The notes: generated by a model from the sequence alone, not told the origin. DNA of 64,000 nt from Pseudomonadota bacterium (GCA_018240595.1 JAFEFL010000035.1:62001-126000), one strand, 5' to 3'; shown: positions 9,567-19,534, numbered from the stretch's first letter. Made by a program: numbers and translations.

Positions 9567-10886
9567 CTACTCCGCCGGTTGCGTCCGCGACAGCGGCTGG
9601 ATGCGCAGCGCGGTGATGCGATTGCGGGCGCGGCGCAGCACGCGGAACCGGAAGCCGTGGAACGTGAACGTCTGCCCGACCTCGGGAATGGTGCGCGCTT
9701 CGTGAATGACGAGGCCGGCGATCGTGGTTGCTTCTTCGTCCGGCAGGTTCCAGTTCATGACGCGATTGAGGTCGCGGATCGGCACCGCGCCATCGACATT
9801 GACCGAACCATCGGGCTGACGGCGCACGCCGGGCATCGCCACGTCGTGCTCGTCGGTTATGTCGCCGACGATCTCCTCGAGAATGTCCTCGAGCGTCACC
9901 AGGCCTTCGACCTCGCCATACTCATCGACCACCAGCGCAAACGGTGTCTTGCGGCGGCGGAACGCCTTGAGCTGTTCCGACACCGGGCGCGTATCCGGCA
10001 CATACCACGGCGGCGTCAGCAGCGAGGCGATATCGACCTTCGCGGCGTCGCCGTCGACGGCGTGCAGCGCGCGCAAGAGGTCGCGCACATGCAGGATGCC
10101 GACGATATTCTCCGGATTGTCTCGCCACAACGGAATGCGCGTCACCGGCGAGGCGATCACGGCGTTGACGACGTCTTCCGGTTTCTCGTCGGCGTCGAGC
10201 GTGACCATGTTGGTGCGGTGGATCATCACATCCGACACCGCCAGTTCGCCGACGCGGAAGACGTTCTGGATGTATTCGGCCTGCCCCTCTTCCAGCTTGC
10301 CGTGCTGCGCCGAGGTGGCGACCAGTCCTTCGAGTTCGACATCGCTGAGCACGTCGTGCGGCAGCGCTTCCTTGACGCCGAGCAATTGCAGGATCCAGCG
10401 CGAGACGGCATTGAGCGTCCAGTTCAGCGGGAAGAACGCGATGTACGAGGCGTGCAGCGGATAGGCGACCCACAGCGACACCGGCTCCGGCTCGCGGATC
10501 GCCAACGTCTTCGGCACCTGTTCGCCGACCACGATGTGCAGCGACGAGAACACCAGGAAGCCGACGATGAAGGCCGTGAAGTGCACGGCTTTTTCCGGCA
10601 TGCCGAGCGGCTCGAGCACCGGCGTCAGCAGCGCCGCGACAGTCGGCTCGCCGACCCAGCCGAGACCGAGCGAAGCCATCGTGATGCCGAGCTGGCAGCA
10701 GGCAAGATAGGCTTCGATGTTGCCGAGGATCTTCTTGACGAGGCTGGCGCCGAAGCGCTGCTCCTCGACCATGGCGTCGACGCGGAAGCCGCGGCTCTTT
10801 ACCAGCGCGAATTCGGCGGCGACGTAGAAGGCGTTGGCCGCAAGCAGCAGGAATGCCAGTAGCAGATTGAGGAAGGCGGTGCTCAT
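9567..10886 (-). CDS. Hemolysin/CorC-type protein (DUF21-CBS-CorC_HlyC)
   Basis: The 439-residue membrane protein has an N-terminal DUF21/CNNM transmembrane domain (first helix LLLAFLLLAANAFYVAAEFALV), a CBS-domain pair in the middle (VMIHRTNMVTLDADE and following), and a C-terminal CorC_HlyC domain (TIAGLVIHEARTIPEVGQTF). Relatives are linked to Mg2+/Co2+ efflux; the hemolysin name is historical. The start is set at 10886 because that ATG overlaps the aroB stop codon as ATGA; the open frame continues upstream inside aroB but is non-coding there. It is the last gene of the aroK-aroB operon, which is its usual place in Hyphomicrobiales. Confidence 0.92.
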   Translation of the reverse strand: MSTAFLNLLLAFLLLAANAFYVAAEFALVKSRGFRVDAMVEEQRFGASLVKKILGNIEAYLACCQLGITMASLGLGWVGEPTVAALLTPVLEPLGMPEKAVHFTAFIVGFLVFSSLHIVVGEQVPKTLAIREPEPVSLWVAYPLHASYIAFFPLNWTLNAVSRWILQLLGVKEALPHDVLSDVELEGLVATSAQHGKLEEGQAEYIQNVFRVGELAVSDVMIHRTNMVTLDADEKPEDVVNAVIASPVTRIPLWRDNPENIVGILHVRDLLRALHAVDGDAAKVDIASLLTPPWYVPDTRPVSEQLKAFRRRKTPFALVVDEYGEVEGLVTLEDILEEIVGDITDEHDVAMPGVRRQPDGSVNVDGAVPIRDLNRVMNWNLPDEEATTIAGLVIHEARTIPEVGQTFTFHGFRFRVLRRARNRITALRIQPLSRTQPAE

Positions 10887-12019
10887 GACGCCCGTTTGTC
10901 GGCCAGAAAGCCGCGAATCGCCGCGGGATCGACGTCGCCCGCGACGAAGGCTTGGCCGACGCCGCGCGCGAGAATGAAGGTGAGCTTGCCGCGCTTGACC
11001 TTCTTGTCCTGCGCGATCAACTCCATCAGCCGGTCGACGTCGGGAACTCCGCCTTGCACATCGCTCATTTTGGTGGGCAGCCCGCAATCGGCAAGATGCG
11101 CGCGCACGCGTGCGACACTATTGCCGCCGAGCAGGCCCTGCCGCTCCGAGAACTCGAAAGCCAGCACGCAGCCGAGCGCCACCGCCTCGCCGTGCAGCAG
11201 GCGCTGTGAGAAACCGGCGCCGGCTTCGAACGCGTGGCCGAAAGTGTGGCCGAGATTGAGCAGCGCCCGGTCGCCGGTCTCGCGCTCGTCGCGCGCGACG
11301 ATCGCCGCCTTGGCGCGGCACGACACGGCAATGGCGTGTTCGCGCGCAGCACCGCCGCTGAAAACGTCGCGCCAGTTGGTTTCCAGCCAGGCGAAGAACT
11401 CGGCATCGCCAAGCAGCCCGTATTTGGCGACCTCGGCATAACCCGAGCGGAATTCGCGCGGCGGCAAGGTGTCGAGCGCCGCAGTGTCGGCGATCACCAG
11501 GATCGGCTGATGGAACGCGCCGATCAGATTCTTGCCATGACGCGAATTGATGCCGGTCTTGCCGCCAACCGAAGAGTCCACCTGCGCCAGCAGCGACGTC
11601 GGCACCTGCACGAAGTCCAGCCCGCGGCGCACGCTCGCCGCGACGAAGCCGGCGAGATCGCCGATGACGCCGCCACCGAGCGCGACGATGAGATCGTTGC
11701 GCTCGATCTTCGCGGCGATGACCGCCTCGCACACCGTTTCGAAGGTCGCGTAGTTCTTCGAACCTTCGCCCGGCTTGACGATGATCGCGCTCGAGTCGAT
11801 GCCGCTCGTCTTGAGGATATCCTCGACGCGCGCCAGATGCTTTGCCGCAACATTCTCGTCGGTGAGAATCGCGACGCGGGCGCCGGGACGCAGCGCCTTG
11901 ATACGACTGCCGAGGGTCGCGATGGCGTCGCGGCCGATGACGATGTCGTAGGCGCGGTCGCCTAGCGCGACCGGCACGATGGTCTCGCCGGGTGCAGGCT
12001 GGCGCAGCGGCGCGGTCAT
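10883..12019 (-). CDS. aroB: 3-dehydroquinate synthase
   Basis: The 378-residue enzyme converts DAHP to 3-dehydroquinate, step two of the shikimate pathway. The NAD-binding signature GGGVIGDLAGFVAA, the metal-site region (RSGYAEVAKYG and NLGHTFGHAFE) and QVPTSLLAQVDSSVGGKTGIN are intact. Its ATG overlaps the aroK stop as ATGA, and its own stop overlaps the corC-like start in the same way, so the three genes are translationally coupled. Confidence 0.98.
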   Translation of the reverse strand: MTAPLRQPAPGETIVPVALGDRAYDIVIGRDAIATLGSRIKALRPGARVAILTDENVAAKHLARVEDILKTSGIDSSAIIVKPGEGSKNYATFETVCEAVIAAKIERNDLIVALGGGVIGDLAGFVAASVRRGLDFVQVPTSLLAQVDSSVGGKTGINSRHGKNLIGAFHQPILVIADTAALDTLPPREFRSGYAEVAKYGLLGDAEFFAWLETNWRDVFSGGAAREHAIAVSCRAKAAIVARDERETGDRALLNLGHTFGHAFEAGAGFSQRLLHGEAVALGCVLAFEFSERQGLLGGNSVARVRAHLADCGLPTKMSDVQGGVPDVDRLMELIAQDKKVKRGKLTFILARGVGQAFVAGDVDPAAIRGFLADKRAS

Positions 12020-12636
12020 GGCTTCAACTCCGGCAGGCTTTCCGATTCGGCATCGGCCAGGCCGAGATGCTTCGGCAGTTCGGCGATGATCTCTTCGACG
12101 ATGACTTCGTGCGGCTCGTCGCGCGACTGCACGACGATGTCGGACAGGGCATAGACCGGTTCACGCTGCGGCAACAACTCCTTGATGCGGTCGGCGAGCG
12201 GCCGGTCGCCGGTGCGCCGCTTGGTGCGCTTGCTGAGCACCTCGAGGTCTGCCTTGAGCCAGATCGAAATGCCTTTGGCCCGGATCAGCTCGCGCGTGCG
12301 CGCATCCATCACCGCGCCGCCGCCGGTCGCGAGGACCTGCGGGCCGTGATCGAGCAGGCGGGCGATAACGCGCGCCTCGCCGGCGCGGAAATAGGGTTCG
12401 CCATGCCGGGCGAATATTTCCGGGATCGTCATGCCGGCGGCGGTCTCGATCTCGGTATCGGCGTCGATGAAATGCAGGCCGAGGCGGGTCGCCAGACGCC
12501 GGCCGACGGAGGATTTACCGGCGCCCATCATGCCGACCAGCACCAGCGACCGCGCGCCCAGCGCACGCGCGATTCCCGCCTGAACGGCGGGGTCGAGCGC
12601 GCTTTCCGCGGGCTTTTGAACGGCGCTGTCAACCAT
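12016..12636 (-). CDS. aroK: Shikimate kinase
   Basis: The 206-residue P-loop kinase phosphorylates shikimate at the 3-hydroxyl. Walker A GMMGAGKS is at residues 35-42, the shikimate-binding region is FIDADTEIE, and TGGGAVMD is the typical glycine-rich motif. The lid arginine region is RTGDRPL. I prefer the ATG at 12636 (MVDSAVQ), which has AGGA eight bases upstream; an in-frame ATG at 12687 would add 17 residues. It is the first gene of the aroK-aroB-corC operon. Confidence 0.97.
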   Translation of the reverse strand: MVDSAVQKPAESALDPAVQAGIARALGARSLVLVGMMGAGKSSVGRRLATRLGLHFIDADTEIETAAGMTIPEIFARHGEPYFRAGEARVIARLLDHGPQVLATGGGAVMDARTRELIRAKGISIWLKADLEVLSKRTKRRTGDRPLADRIKELLPQREPVYALSDIVVQSRDEPHEVIVEEIIAELPKHLGLADAESESLPELKP

Positions 12637-12814
12637 GATAGGGTCCTGGAACGACGCAACGGTTCCATATAGCAGCAAATGAGACAACTGCGACTGTCTG
12701 GCTGGTTAACGCGCTTGTTTACGACCTTGCCAGAGGTTCCGGAACGTGGTCGTTCAGCGTGACATTGCGTGGTGATTTGGGGCGTATCGCAAGGACGCCA
12801 GCCGGGTAGCGAGC

Positions 12815-12967
12815 ATGCCGAGCCTGTTCCGATTCATCGTCATTGTCGGCTTCATCGCCGGGCTCGGCTACGTCGCCGTGTTCTCGCTTGCCAATTTCAT
12901 CCGGTACCAGCCGCGCGAAATCGTCCAGACCGTGCCGGCCGACAAATTCTTCAAGCAGCCGAAGTGA
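12815..12967 (+). CDS. Small single-pass membrane protein of unknown function (50 residues)
   Basis: This short frame starts MPSLFRFIVIVGFIAGLGYV and ends FFKQPK. It has one transmembrane helix (about residues 5-28) and a C-terminal tail with PREIVQTVPADKF. It lies divergent from aroK and 16 bases before xerD. I recall similar short proteins at this aroK-xerD junction in other Hyphomicrobiales, which supports it being real. It has no known function. It should be co-transcribed with xerD. Confidence 0.72.
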   Translation: MPSLFRFIVIVGFIAGLGYVAVFSLANFIRYQPREIVQTVPADKFFKQPK

Positions 12968-12983
12968 GCCGGCGGGCGCCACC

Positions 12984-13955
12984 ATGGCAGCAGCCCGGCA
13001 GAGTGATGACAGCCTGATCGAGTTGTTCCTCGACATGCAGGCGGCCGAGCGCGGCGCCGGCGAGAACACGCTGGCGGCCTATCGCAATGACCTCAGTGAC
13101 CTCGCCGCGCATCTGCGCGCCGCCGGCACCTCGGTCGCCAAGGCCGATACCGACGACCTGCGCGGCTTCCTCAAGAGCCTCGACGAGCGCGGCTTTGCCG
13201 CTTCGTCGCTGGCGCGGCGGCTGTCGGCAACGCGGCAGCTCTACCGCTTCCTCTACGCCGAGGGAAAGCGCGGCGACGATCCCGCCGCCGTGCTCGAAGG
13301 GCCAAAGCGCGGCAAGACCCTGCCGAAGGTGCTGTCGATCGCCGATGTCGACCGGCTGCTGACGCAGGCGCGCGCCAATGCCGAGAACGCCGAACAGCCG
13401 CGGGCGGCGCGGCTGCGCGCGGCGCGGCTGCTGTGCCTGCTCGAGGTCGTCTATGCGACCGGCCTGCGCGTTTCCGAACTGGTGGCCCTGCCGGCCTCGG
13501 CGGCGCGGCCGCAGCAGCAGATGCTGATCGTGCGCGGCAAGGGCAACAAGGAGAGGATGGTGCCGGTAGGCGGCGCCGCCAAGCAGGCGATGGCGGAGTA
13601 CCTCGCGCTGCGCGCCGAGCCGTCGGGCGACGGCAAGAAGGAAGCCAGGAAAGATACGAGCTCGAAGTGGCTGTTCCCGTCCTTCGGCGAACAGGGGCAC
13701 ATCACGCGGCAGCACTTCGCCCGCGAACTCAAAGCGCTGGGCGCGGCCTGCGGGCTGTCGCCGTCGCAGCTATCGCCGCATGTGCTGCGGCACGCCTTCG
13801 CCAGCCACCTCCTGCACAACGGCGCCGACCTGCGCGTCGTGCAGACATTGCTCGGCCACGCCGACATCTCGACGACGCAGATCTACACGCATGTGCTGGA
13901 AGAGCGGCTGAAGACGATGGTGCGCGATTTGCACCCGCTCAGCGACGAAAACTGA
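12984..13955 (+). CDS. xerD: Site-specific tyrosine recombinase XerD
   Basis: The 323-residue recombinase has an N-terminal SAM-like core-binding domain and a C-terminal catalytic domain. It carries all the catalytic residues: R162 (ATGLRVSEL), K186 (RGKGNKER), H266 and R269 (HVLRH), H292 (LLGHADIS) and the nucleophile Y301 (TQIYTHV). With XerC it resolves chromosome dimers at dif. The ATG at 12984 follows the small membrane-protein gene by 16 bases. An open frame continues upstream, but it overlaps that small gene in another frame. XerD beside aroK and accA is a typical alphaproteobacterial order. Confidence 0.96.
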   Translation: MAAARQSDDSLIELFLDMQAAERGAGENTLAAYRNDLSDLAAHLRAAGTSVAKADTDDLRGFLKSLDERGFAASSLARRLSATRQLYRFLYAEGKRGDDPAAVLEGPKRGKTLPKVLSIADVDRLLTQARANAENAEQPRAARLRAARLLCLLEVVYATGLRVSELVALPASAARPQQQMLIVRGKGNKERMVPVGGAAKQAMAEYLALRAEPSGDGKKEARKDTSSKWLFPSFGEQGHITRQHFARELKALGAACGLSPSQLSPHVLRHAFASHLLHNGADLRVVQTLLGHADISTTQIYTHVLEERLKTMVRDLHPLSDEN

Positions 13956-13962
13956 CCGCGCC

Positions 13963-14064
13963 GTCATGGCCGGACTTGATCCGGCCATCCCGCTTAGGGA
14001 CGCGCTGTGCCCTCCTAAGCGAGATCACCGGGTCACGCGCCTTTCGGCGCGGCCCGGTGATGAC
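13963..14064. repeat. Intergenic repeat family A, copy 1
   Basis: The element is bounded by GTCAT and GATGAC. It has a first hairpin CATGGCCGGA...TCCGGCCAT, a middle CGCTTAGG...CCTAAGCG stem, and an ATCACCGGG...CCCGGTGAT stem with a nested CGCGCC/GGCGCG hairpin. A closely matching copy lies at 27036-27123. It separates the convergent xerD and cupin-like genes. Confidence 0.85.
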
Positions 14065-14116
14065 AAGGAAACTATCGATCGGCGCGTTGCGGCGCCTGCT
14101 TGCCTCGTGAAGGCGC

Positions 14117-15067
14117 TTACGCCGCCTGCTTCGGCTTCATGTAGTAGTTGGCGTTGCGCCCGAGCACGAGCTTGCGGATCAGCGCGCGCATGGCGAGACT
14201 CTTGCGCAGCGGATCGATCACCGCCTTGACGCTGCGGAACATCGCCAGCTTCACGGTGTCGAGAGCCGGATTGCGGCCCGGCGCGGCCTGCGGGAAGCCG
14301 AAACGGCGCAGCAGCGAATTGACGACGAACACGTCGTTCTTGCGCATGACCGCCTTGGTCTTCCAGGTCACGGCCATCGAGATCGAATATTGCGAGCCGG
14401 TGCGCACCCAGTGCGGCCACAGATACGGCACGAACACGCCGTCGCCGGGGTTGAGCGCATAGCACTTCGACTTCTCCTCGAAATCGGCGCTGTAGCTGAC
14501 GTTGCGGTGCTTGGTCAGCGAATGCTCGATGGCATCATCCGTCACCACCGAACCGTCGCGGTTGTCGCAGATCGTGAAGAACTTCTCACCGTGGATATGG
14601 ACGAAGATGTTGTCCTCGGCATCGACATGGAACGGCGTCGTGGCGTTCGGCGACGACACGAACATGAAGCCGCGCAGATCCTCGAAGCCGGCATCGTGAA
14701 GATCGCGGCGGCCCTGCGCGCGGGCGAGCGCGTTGAGGCAATCCTCGATCACCGCCTTGTAGGCCGGGTGCTGCTCGACGCGCTTGAGCACCATCCAGGC
14801 GCCGGCGGTCTCGATGCTGCGCACCACCTGCTCGGGATCGAGATCGATCAGCTTGGTCTTGCTCGCATCCTGGCCGATGGCGGCATCGCCGGAATTGTAC
14901 TCGATCGAATCGGCCGGCAGGTGGCGCACCAGTTCGACGATCTTCGGCAGCGTAAACAGCGGATTGCCGGCAAGCTGATGACGCAGCGAGAACGGCTGCA
15001 TCGGGAAATTGGCGGCGAAGGCGGACCGGTCGACGGGCTCGATCGTGGCGGCGGCGGTGGTGGTCAT
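14117..15067 (-). CDS. Cupin/JmjC-like putative Fe(II)/2-oxoglutarate hydroxylase
   Basis: The 316-residue protein has a cupin_8/JmjC-like core. HVDAEDNIFVHIHGEKFF supplies the HxD metal ligands and WPHWV the distal histidine, as in 2-oxoglutarate-dependent hydroxylases; GDGVFVPYLWPHWV is the usual lead-in. The substrate is unknown. The start is taken as ATG 15067 (MTTTAAATIEP), because AAAGGATG lies at SD distance; an ATG at 15076 overlaps the stop of the GNAT gene but has no spaced SD. Translation is probably coupled to the upstream acetyltransferase gene, which suggests the two act on one target. Confidence 0.78.
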   Translation of the reverse strand: MTTTAAATIEPVDRSAFAANFPMQPFSLRHQLAGNPLFTLPKIVELVRHLPADSIEYNSGDAAIGQDASKTKLIDLDPEQVVRSIETAGAWMVLKRVEQHPAYKAVIEDCLNALARAQGRRDLHDAGFEDLRGFMFVSSPNATTPFHVDAEDNIFVHIHGEKFFTICDNRDGSVVTDDAIEHSLTKHRNVSYSADFEEKSKCYALNPGDGVFVPYLWPHWVRTGSQYSISMAVTWKTKAVMRKNDVFVVNSLLRRFGFPQAAPGRNPALDTVKLAMFRSVKAVIDPLRKSLAMRALIRKLVLGRNANYYMKPKQAA

Positions 15068-15072
15068 CGGGT

Positions 15073-16290
15073 TCATCCTTTCAGCTTGCGCAGGCGGTGA
15101 TAGAGGGCGCGCGCGGCATCGCGCAGCGTGCGCCGCATTTCGATGAGTGCGGCAAACAGCGCGAACGCCGGCTTGCCCGATTGCGTCGGCAGGAACAGAT
15201 CGGCGACCGGCTGACGGCCGCGCCAGATGTGGTCGATCATCGGATGGTTGGCGATCGCCGTTGAGTCGACGCTGTCGATTTGCGCGTCGGCGCACATGGC
15301 GCGGGTGATGTCGAGCGTGAGCTGCACGCCCGGCGACATCTTCGCGACGCTTTCGTCATAGGCGATCTTGAAGAAATAGGCGCGATTTAGGTGTCGCAGC
15401 AGCACGCCCGCGGCGACGACCTTGTCGCCGCTCGACAGCGTCGCGATCTGCGCGGTGCCGTCGCGCACCATCGCCGGCAGCGCCTCTTTCATGAAGGCGA
15501 TGTCGCCTTGCTTGGAAGCGAGCGCGGTGCCGGCTTCGCCTTTCCAGCCGGCGGCTTCGAGCGCAAGAAATTGTTCGAGCGCCGCGTCGGCCTCGGCGCC
15601 GGGTGCGGCGATCTTGAAGCTGACGTCGCCGCTGTCGGCGAGACGGTTGCGCTGGCGGCGCAGTTCCTTGAGTTTCTTCGAGCCGAGCGCCTGCGCGGCT
15701 TCGTCCGCATCCTGCGTCGCGTCGAGACGCGCGCGCTCATGCGCATTGAAGACGCGTGGCGCAGCGCCGAAGGGCGCGGCCGCGGCGCGCAGCGCCGCCG
15801 CGACCGTTCCGTCTTGCGCCATCGCCGGCAGCATCACGGCATGAGCGCCGGCCTTGCGCGCGGCGGTCAGCAGCGCCCGCGCAGCGGCTTCGGGATGATC
15901 GCGATCGAGCAGCGGCGTCGTCAGCGGCGCGTAGGCGTACCAGCCGACGAAGAACGGCAGCGGAAGTCGCAGACAGTTCCAAGCCGGCGCGACGAGCATG
16001 AGCCCGATGAGGCGGCGCTTGGCCGGTCCGTCCCAGGCGAGCAGTGCCCGCATGCCGATCTGGCCCTTGACGTGACGCGCGACCGCGCGCGACCAGGCCG
16101 GGTGATAAAAGGCGTTGGCTTCGATGGCGCGCGTGGTGAGATCGGCCCAGGCCGCTTCAGGCACGGCGAGAACGTCGGTGACCTCGAACGTCGCCAGGTC
16201 GCCGCGTGCATAGGCGCGGCCGCGCTCCAGTTCGGCGCGCGCACCGGCAATCCAACCCTGTACATTCTGACGCGTGTCGACGACCGACAT
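15073..16290 (-). CDS. GNAT family N-acetyltransferase (FemAB/CelD-like)
   Basis: The 405-residue protein resembles the Acetyltransf_6 (CelD/BcsL, FemAB-like) group. The C-terminal half contains LKELRRQRNRLADSG, LEAAGWKGEAGTAL and VVAAGVLLRHLNRAYFFKIAYDE, the characteristic acyltransferase core. Such enzymes often modify cell-surface polysaccharide or peptidoglycan precursors, but the substrate cannot be told here. Its stop overlaps the possible upstream start of the cupin-like gene, giving a two-gene operon divergent from accA. Confidence 0.8.
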   Translation of the reverse strand: MSVVDTRQNVQGWIAGARAELERGRAYARGDLATFEVTDVLAVPEAAWADLTTRAIEANAFYHPAWSRAVARHVKGQIGMRALLAWDGPAKRRLIGLMLVAPAWNCLRLPLPFFVGWYAYAPLTTPLLDRDHPEAAARALLTAARKAGAHAVMLPAMAQDGTVAAALRAAAAPFGAAPRVFNAHERARLDATQDADEAAQALGSKKLKELRRQRNRLADSGDVSFKIAAPGAEADAALEQFLALEAAGWKGEAGTALASKQGDIAFMKEALPAMVRDGTAQIATLSSGDKVVAAGVLLRHLNRAYFFKIAYDESVAKMSPGVQLTLDITRAMCADAQIDSVDSTAIANHPMIDHIWRGRQPVADLFLPTQSGKPAFALFAALIEMRRTLRDAARALYHRLRKLKG

Positions 16291-16549
16291 GGATCCCCTG
16301 CCCCTTGTCCGGGCCGGACTGTGCTGCGCACGACCTTAAGACCGGGCAAAAACGACCCCGGGGGGCAGGGTTAAAGCGGGTTCACCGTTAAATCCCGGTA
16401 AGCCGGGCAGGTGCTATTCGCCGCTAATCATTAAGGAATTAGAGGGCACTATCGCCCTCGCTTGACTAACGCCCCACTATGGGTCAGTTGGCCCACCGTG
16501 ACCGGCCCGCCGGTTTCCCAGATTTTTCAGCGAAATATCTCCGGACCTC

Positions 16550-17518
16550 ATGCGTAGCTATCTCGATTTCGAAAAACCGGTGGCCGAGCTGGAGGCCAAG
16601 GTCGAGGAACTGCGCGCCATGGCGGCGACCGACAATGCCGTGTCGGTCACCGAGGAGATCGGCAAGCTCGAGGGCAAGGCCGCCCAGGCGCTCAAGGAGC
16701 TCTATGGCGAGCTGACGCCGTGGCAGAAGACGCAGGTCGCGCGGCATCCGCAGCGGCCGCATTGCCTCGACTACATCAACGGCATGATCACCGACTTCGT
16801 GCCGCTCGCCGGCGATCGCAAGTTCGGCGATGACGCCGCGATCGTCGCCGGCTTCGGCCGCTTCCGCGGCGACAGCGTCTGCATTCTCGGCCACGAGAAA
16901 GGCAGCGACACCGAAAGCCGCCTCAAGCACAATTTCGGCATGGCGCGGCCCGAAGGCTATCGCAAGGCCGTGCGGCTGATGGAAATGGCCGATCGTTTCG
17001 GCATTCCCGTGCTGTCGCTGGTCGACACTGCCGGCGCCTATCCCGGCATCGGCGCCGAAGAACGCGGCCAGGCTGAAGCGATCGCGCGCTCGACCGATGT
17101 CTGCCTCGGTCTCGGCGTACCGAATGTTGCGGTCATTCTCGGTGAAGGCGGCTCGGGCGGCGCCATCGCGCTCGCCACCGCCAACAAGGTGCTGATGCTG
17201 GAGCACGCCATCTACAGCGTGATCTCGCCGGAAGGCGCGGCCTCGATCCTTTGGCGCGATTCCACCAAGGCGCAGGACGCCGCCACCAATATGAAGATCA
17301 CGGCGCAGGACATGGTGCGCTTCGGCGTCATCGACACCATCGTTCCCGAGCCGACGGGCGGCGCTCACCGCGATCCGCGCGAGGCCATCGCCGTAACTGC
17401 CGATGCTGTCGCTGCTGCCTTTACAGAGCTGCGCGGTCTCGACCCTGCCGCGGTACGCAAGGCCCGCCGCGACAAATTCCTGGCCATGGGCCGGCTTCCG
17501 GCGCGTTCGGCCGGCTGA
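16550..17518 (+). CDS. accA: Acetyl-CoA carboxylase carboxyltransferase subunit alpha
   Basis: The 322-residue subunit forms the carboxyltransferase with AccD, moving the carboxyl group from biotin to acetyl-CoA to make malonyl-CoA for fatty-acid synthesis. The start [20 protein letters not shown] and the motifs [29 protein letters not shown] and [12 protein letters not shown] are highly characteristic. The length is normal. It is divergent from the GNAT gene, with 259 bases between them. Confidence 0.98.
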   Translation: MRSYLDFEKPVAELEAKVEELRAMAATDNAVSVTEEIGKLEGKAAQALKELYGELTPWQKTQVARHPQRPHCLDYINGMITDFVPLAGDRKFGDDAAIVAGFGRFRGDSVCILGHEKGSDTESRLKHNFGMARPEGYRKAVRLMEMADRFGIPVLSLVDTAGAYPGIGAEERGQAEAIARSTDVCLGLGVPNVAVILGEGGSGGAIALATANKVLMLEHAIYSVISPEGAASILWRDSTKAQDAATNMKITAQDMVRFGVIDTIVPEPTGGAHRDPREAIAVTADAVAAAFTELRGLDPAAVRKARRDKFLAMGRLPARSAG

Positions 17519-17666
17519 CGGCGCCTCCCGGCCGCGGTCCCAGCGATTTAGGCGAGATTTACCATAGGGTTAGCGGGGCTACCTGCGACGCCGGATTGCC
17601 TTGCGGATGCCATATCTTCTGGCTAACCATATTCGGGTCAGGGCCCGCCCCTCGGGGAGTACTGTT

Positions 17667-19148
17667 TTGACTTCACGTTTCGTCCGCGCCGCGATGGCGT
17701 CCGCTGCCCTTATGGCCGCGTTGATGCTGGCTGCCTGCAATTCGGATGATCTGGCCCCGAACGGCCGCGCGGCGGCCCCGCTGTCGTCGGCGATGGTTTC
17801 GGAGATCGCCTCCAAGAACATGGACACCGGCTCGCCGATCCTCGCCCGCATCTTCAAGGAAGAGGCGGAGATGGAGGTCTGGAAGCAGACCCGCGACGGC
17901 CAGTACGCGCTGCTGAAGACCTATCCGATCTGCCGCTGGTCGGGCGATCTCGGCCCGAAGAAGAAGGAAGGCGACCGTCAGGCGCCGGAGGGCTTCTACA
18001 CGATCACGCCGGGCCAGATGAATCCGGCGTCGAACTACTATCTCGCCTTTAATACCGGCTTCCCCAACGCCTATGACCGCTCGCACGGCTACACCGGCTC
18101 GGAGCTGATGGTGCACGGCGATTGCTCGTCGCGCGGCTGCTACGCGATGACCGACGAGCAGATCCAGGAAATCTATGCGCTGGCGCGCGAGTCGTTTCAC
18201 GGCGGCCAGCGCGCCTTCCAGCTGCAGGCCTTCCCGTTCCGCATGACCGCGCTGAACATGGCCAAGCATCGCAACAATCCGAACTTCGCGTTCTGGAAGA
18301 TGCTGAAGGAAGGCTACGACAATTTCGAAGCCACGCGTCAGGAGCCGAAGGTCGCCGTGTGCGAGAAGCGCTACGTGTTCGACCCGACGACGACCGACGC
18401 CGACGGCAAGCCGCTCAAGTTCAACGCCGCCGGCAAGTGCCCGGCTTATGAGCTCGACAAGACTATCGCCGACGTCGTGCTCGAGCATCGCCGCGAAGAG
18501 CAGACGCAGATGGCGCATTACATCGCGCAGGGCGTCGCCACGGTGCCGTTCCGCACGGGCATCGACGGTGGCATGAACCAGGTGTTCGCCGAGAAGATCG
18601 GCGTCACCCAGGAAGGCTACGATGCCAAGGGTCGCCCGATCGCCGTCGCGACCGCGCCGGGCGCGTTGCCGCGCGGCGACAACCAGCCGATCCCCGCGAC
18701 ATTGGTCAGCGTGCCGAAGCCGGTGCAGGCGACCGAGCCGCAAGTGCAACTGGCTAGCGCGCCGGCCGCCGCAAAGCCCTCCGCCGCCAAGGGTTTGCTG
18801 GGCAGCCTGTTTGGGGATTCGAAGGCCGCGGACGCGGCGGCACCTGCTGCCGCCGTGCCAGAGCCGAAGCCGGCGCCTCGTCAGGTAAAGCCGCATGCTG
18901 CCGTGCGCACCGCCAATGCGGCGCCCGCGGGCAAGCCGTTGGTGAAGCCGCAGGCCTCGCCGGCTGCCGCAGCGCCCGCACCGAAACCGCAGGTCGCGCA
19001 AGTCGAGAAGCCGGCGAGCGAAGCTCCGGCGCCGCAGCTACGCACCGCCTATTCCGCATCGCCGGCGCCGAGCGCCAGCACTCTGACAGGCGCCCAGCCG
19101 GTGATGCCGGTGGGCTCGTTCAGCGCCCGCTGGCTCGGCGTCCAGTAA
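17667..19148 (+). CDS. L,D-transpeptidase family lipoprotein (YkuD domain)
   Basis: The product has a lipoprotein signal with lipobox LAAC at about residues 21-24 and a YkuD-type catalytic domain with the nucleophile motif HGDCSSRGC. L,D-transpeptidases make 3-3 peptidoglycan cross-links or attach proteins to the wall. The C-terminal third (from about residue 350) is rich in Ala, Pro and Lys and looks disordered. I chose the TTG at 17667: it has GGGGAG eight bases upstream and puts the signal peptide at the N-terminus. An in-frame ATG at 17601 would add 22 residues before the signal. It is 493 residues from TTG. Confidence 0.85.
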   Translation: MTSRFVRAAMASAALMAALMLAACNSDDLAPNGRAAAPLSSAMVSEIASKNMDTGSPILARIFKEEAEMEVWKQTRDGQYALLKTYPICRWSGDLGPKKKEGDRQAPEGFYTITPGQMNPASNYYLAFNTGFPNAYDRSHGYTGSELMVHGDCSSRGCYAMTDEQIQEIYALARESFHGGQRAFQLQAFPFRMTALNMAKHRNNPNFAFWKMLKEGYDNFEATRQEPKVAVCEKRYVFDPTTTDADGKPLKFNAAGKCPAYELDKTIADVVLEHRREEQTQMAHYIAQGVATVPFRTGIDGGMNQVFAEKIGVTQEGYDAKGRPIAVATAPGALPRGDNQPIPATLVSVPKPVQATEPQVQLASAPAAAKPSAAKGLLGSLFGDSKAADAAAPAAAVPEPKPAPRQVKPHAAVRTANAAPAGKPLVKPQASPAAAAPAPKPQVAQVEKPASEAPAPQLRTAYSASPAPSASTLTGAQPVMPVGSFSARWLGVQ

Positions 19149-19180
19149 GTCCCGAAAATCGAATCGTGTAGGCTGGCCCG

Positions 19181-19447
19181 ATGTCGGCCTACGTTTACGT
19201 TCTCGGTTGCCGCAGCAACGGCCGCGTCCTGACCTATGTCGGCTGGACCAATGACATTGCGCGCCGGCTCGCCCAGCACAATGCCGGCAAGGGGGCACGG
19301 TCCACGCGCGGGCGCCTCTGGCAGCTGCTCCACTCGGAAAGCTTCGCCACCAAGGCCGAGGCCATGAGCCGGGAATGGCACCTCAAACGCGAACGCGCCT
19401 TCCGCAAGGCGCTGGCGCAGCAGATCGCGCATCAGGCCCCCGCCTGA
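19181..19447 (+). CDS. GIY-YIG nuclease-superfamily protein (UPF0213/YhbQ-like)
   Basis: The 88-residue protein consists of one GIY-YIG domain: YVYVLGC replaces the first motif, TYVGWTNDIARRLAQHN holds the second with the catalytic arginine, and EAMSREWHLKR holds the metal-binding glutamate. Small stand-alone members have been linked to DNA repair or structure-specific cleavage, but most are uncharacterised. It follows the L,D-transpeptidase gene by 32 bases on the same strand. Confidence 0.88.
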   Translation: MSAYVYVLGCRSNGRVLTYVGWTNDIARRLAQHNAGKGARSTRGRLWQLLHSESFATKAEAMSREWHLKRERAFRKALAQQIAHQAPA

Positions 19448-19534
19448 CTTTGCCTGCGGCAGATGGACACAGAGCCCCCACGGGTTTAGGCATACCGCCT
19501 CAGGCCCTCACGCCGTCCGCCGAAGGAGCGTGTC

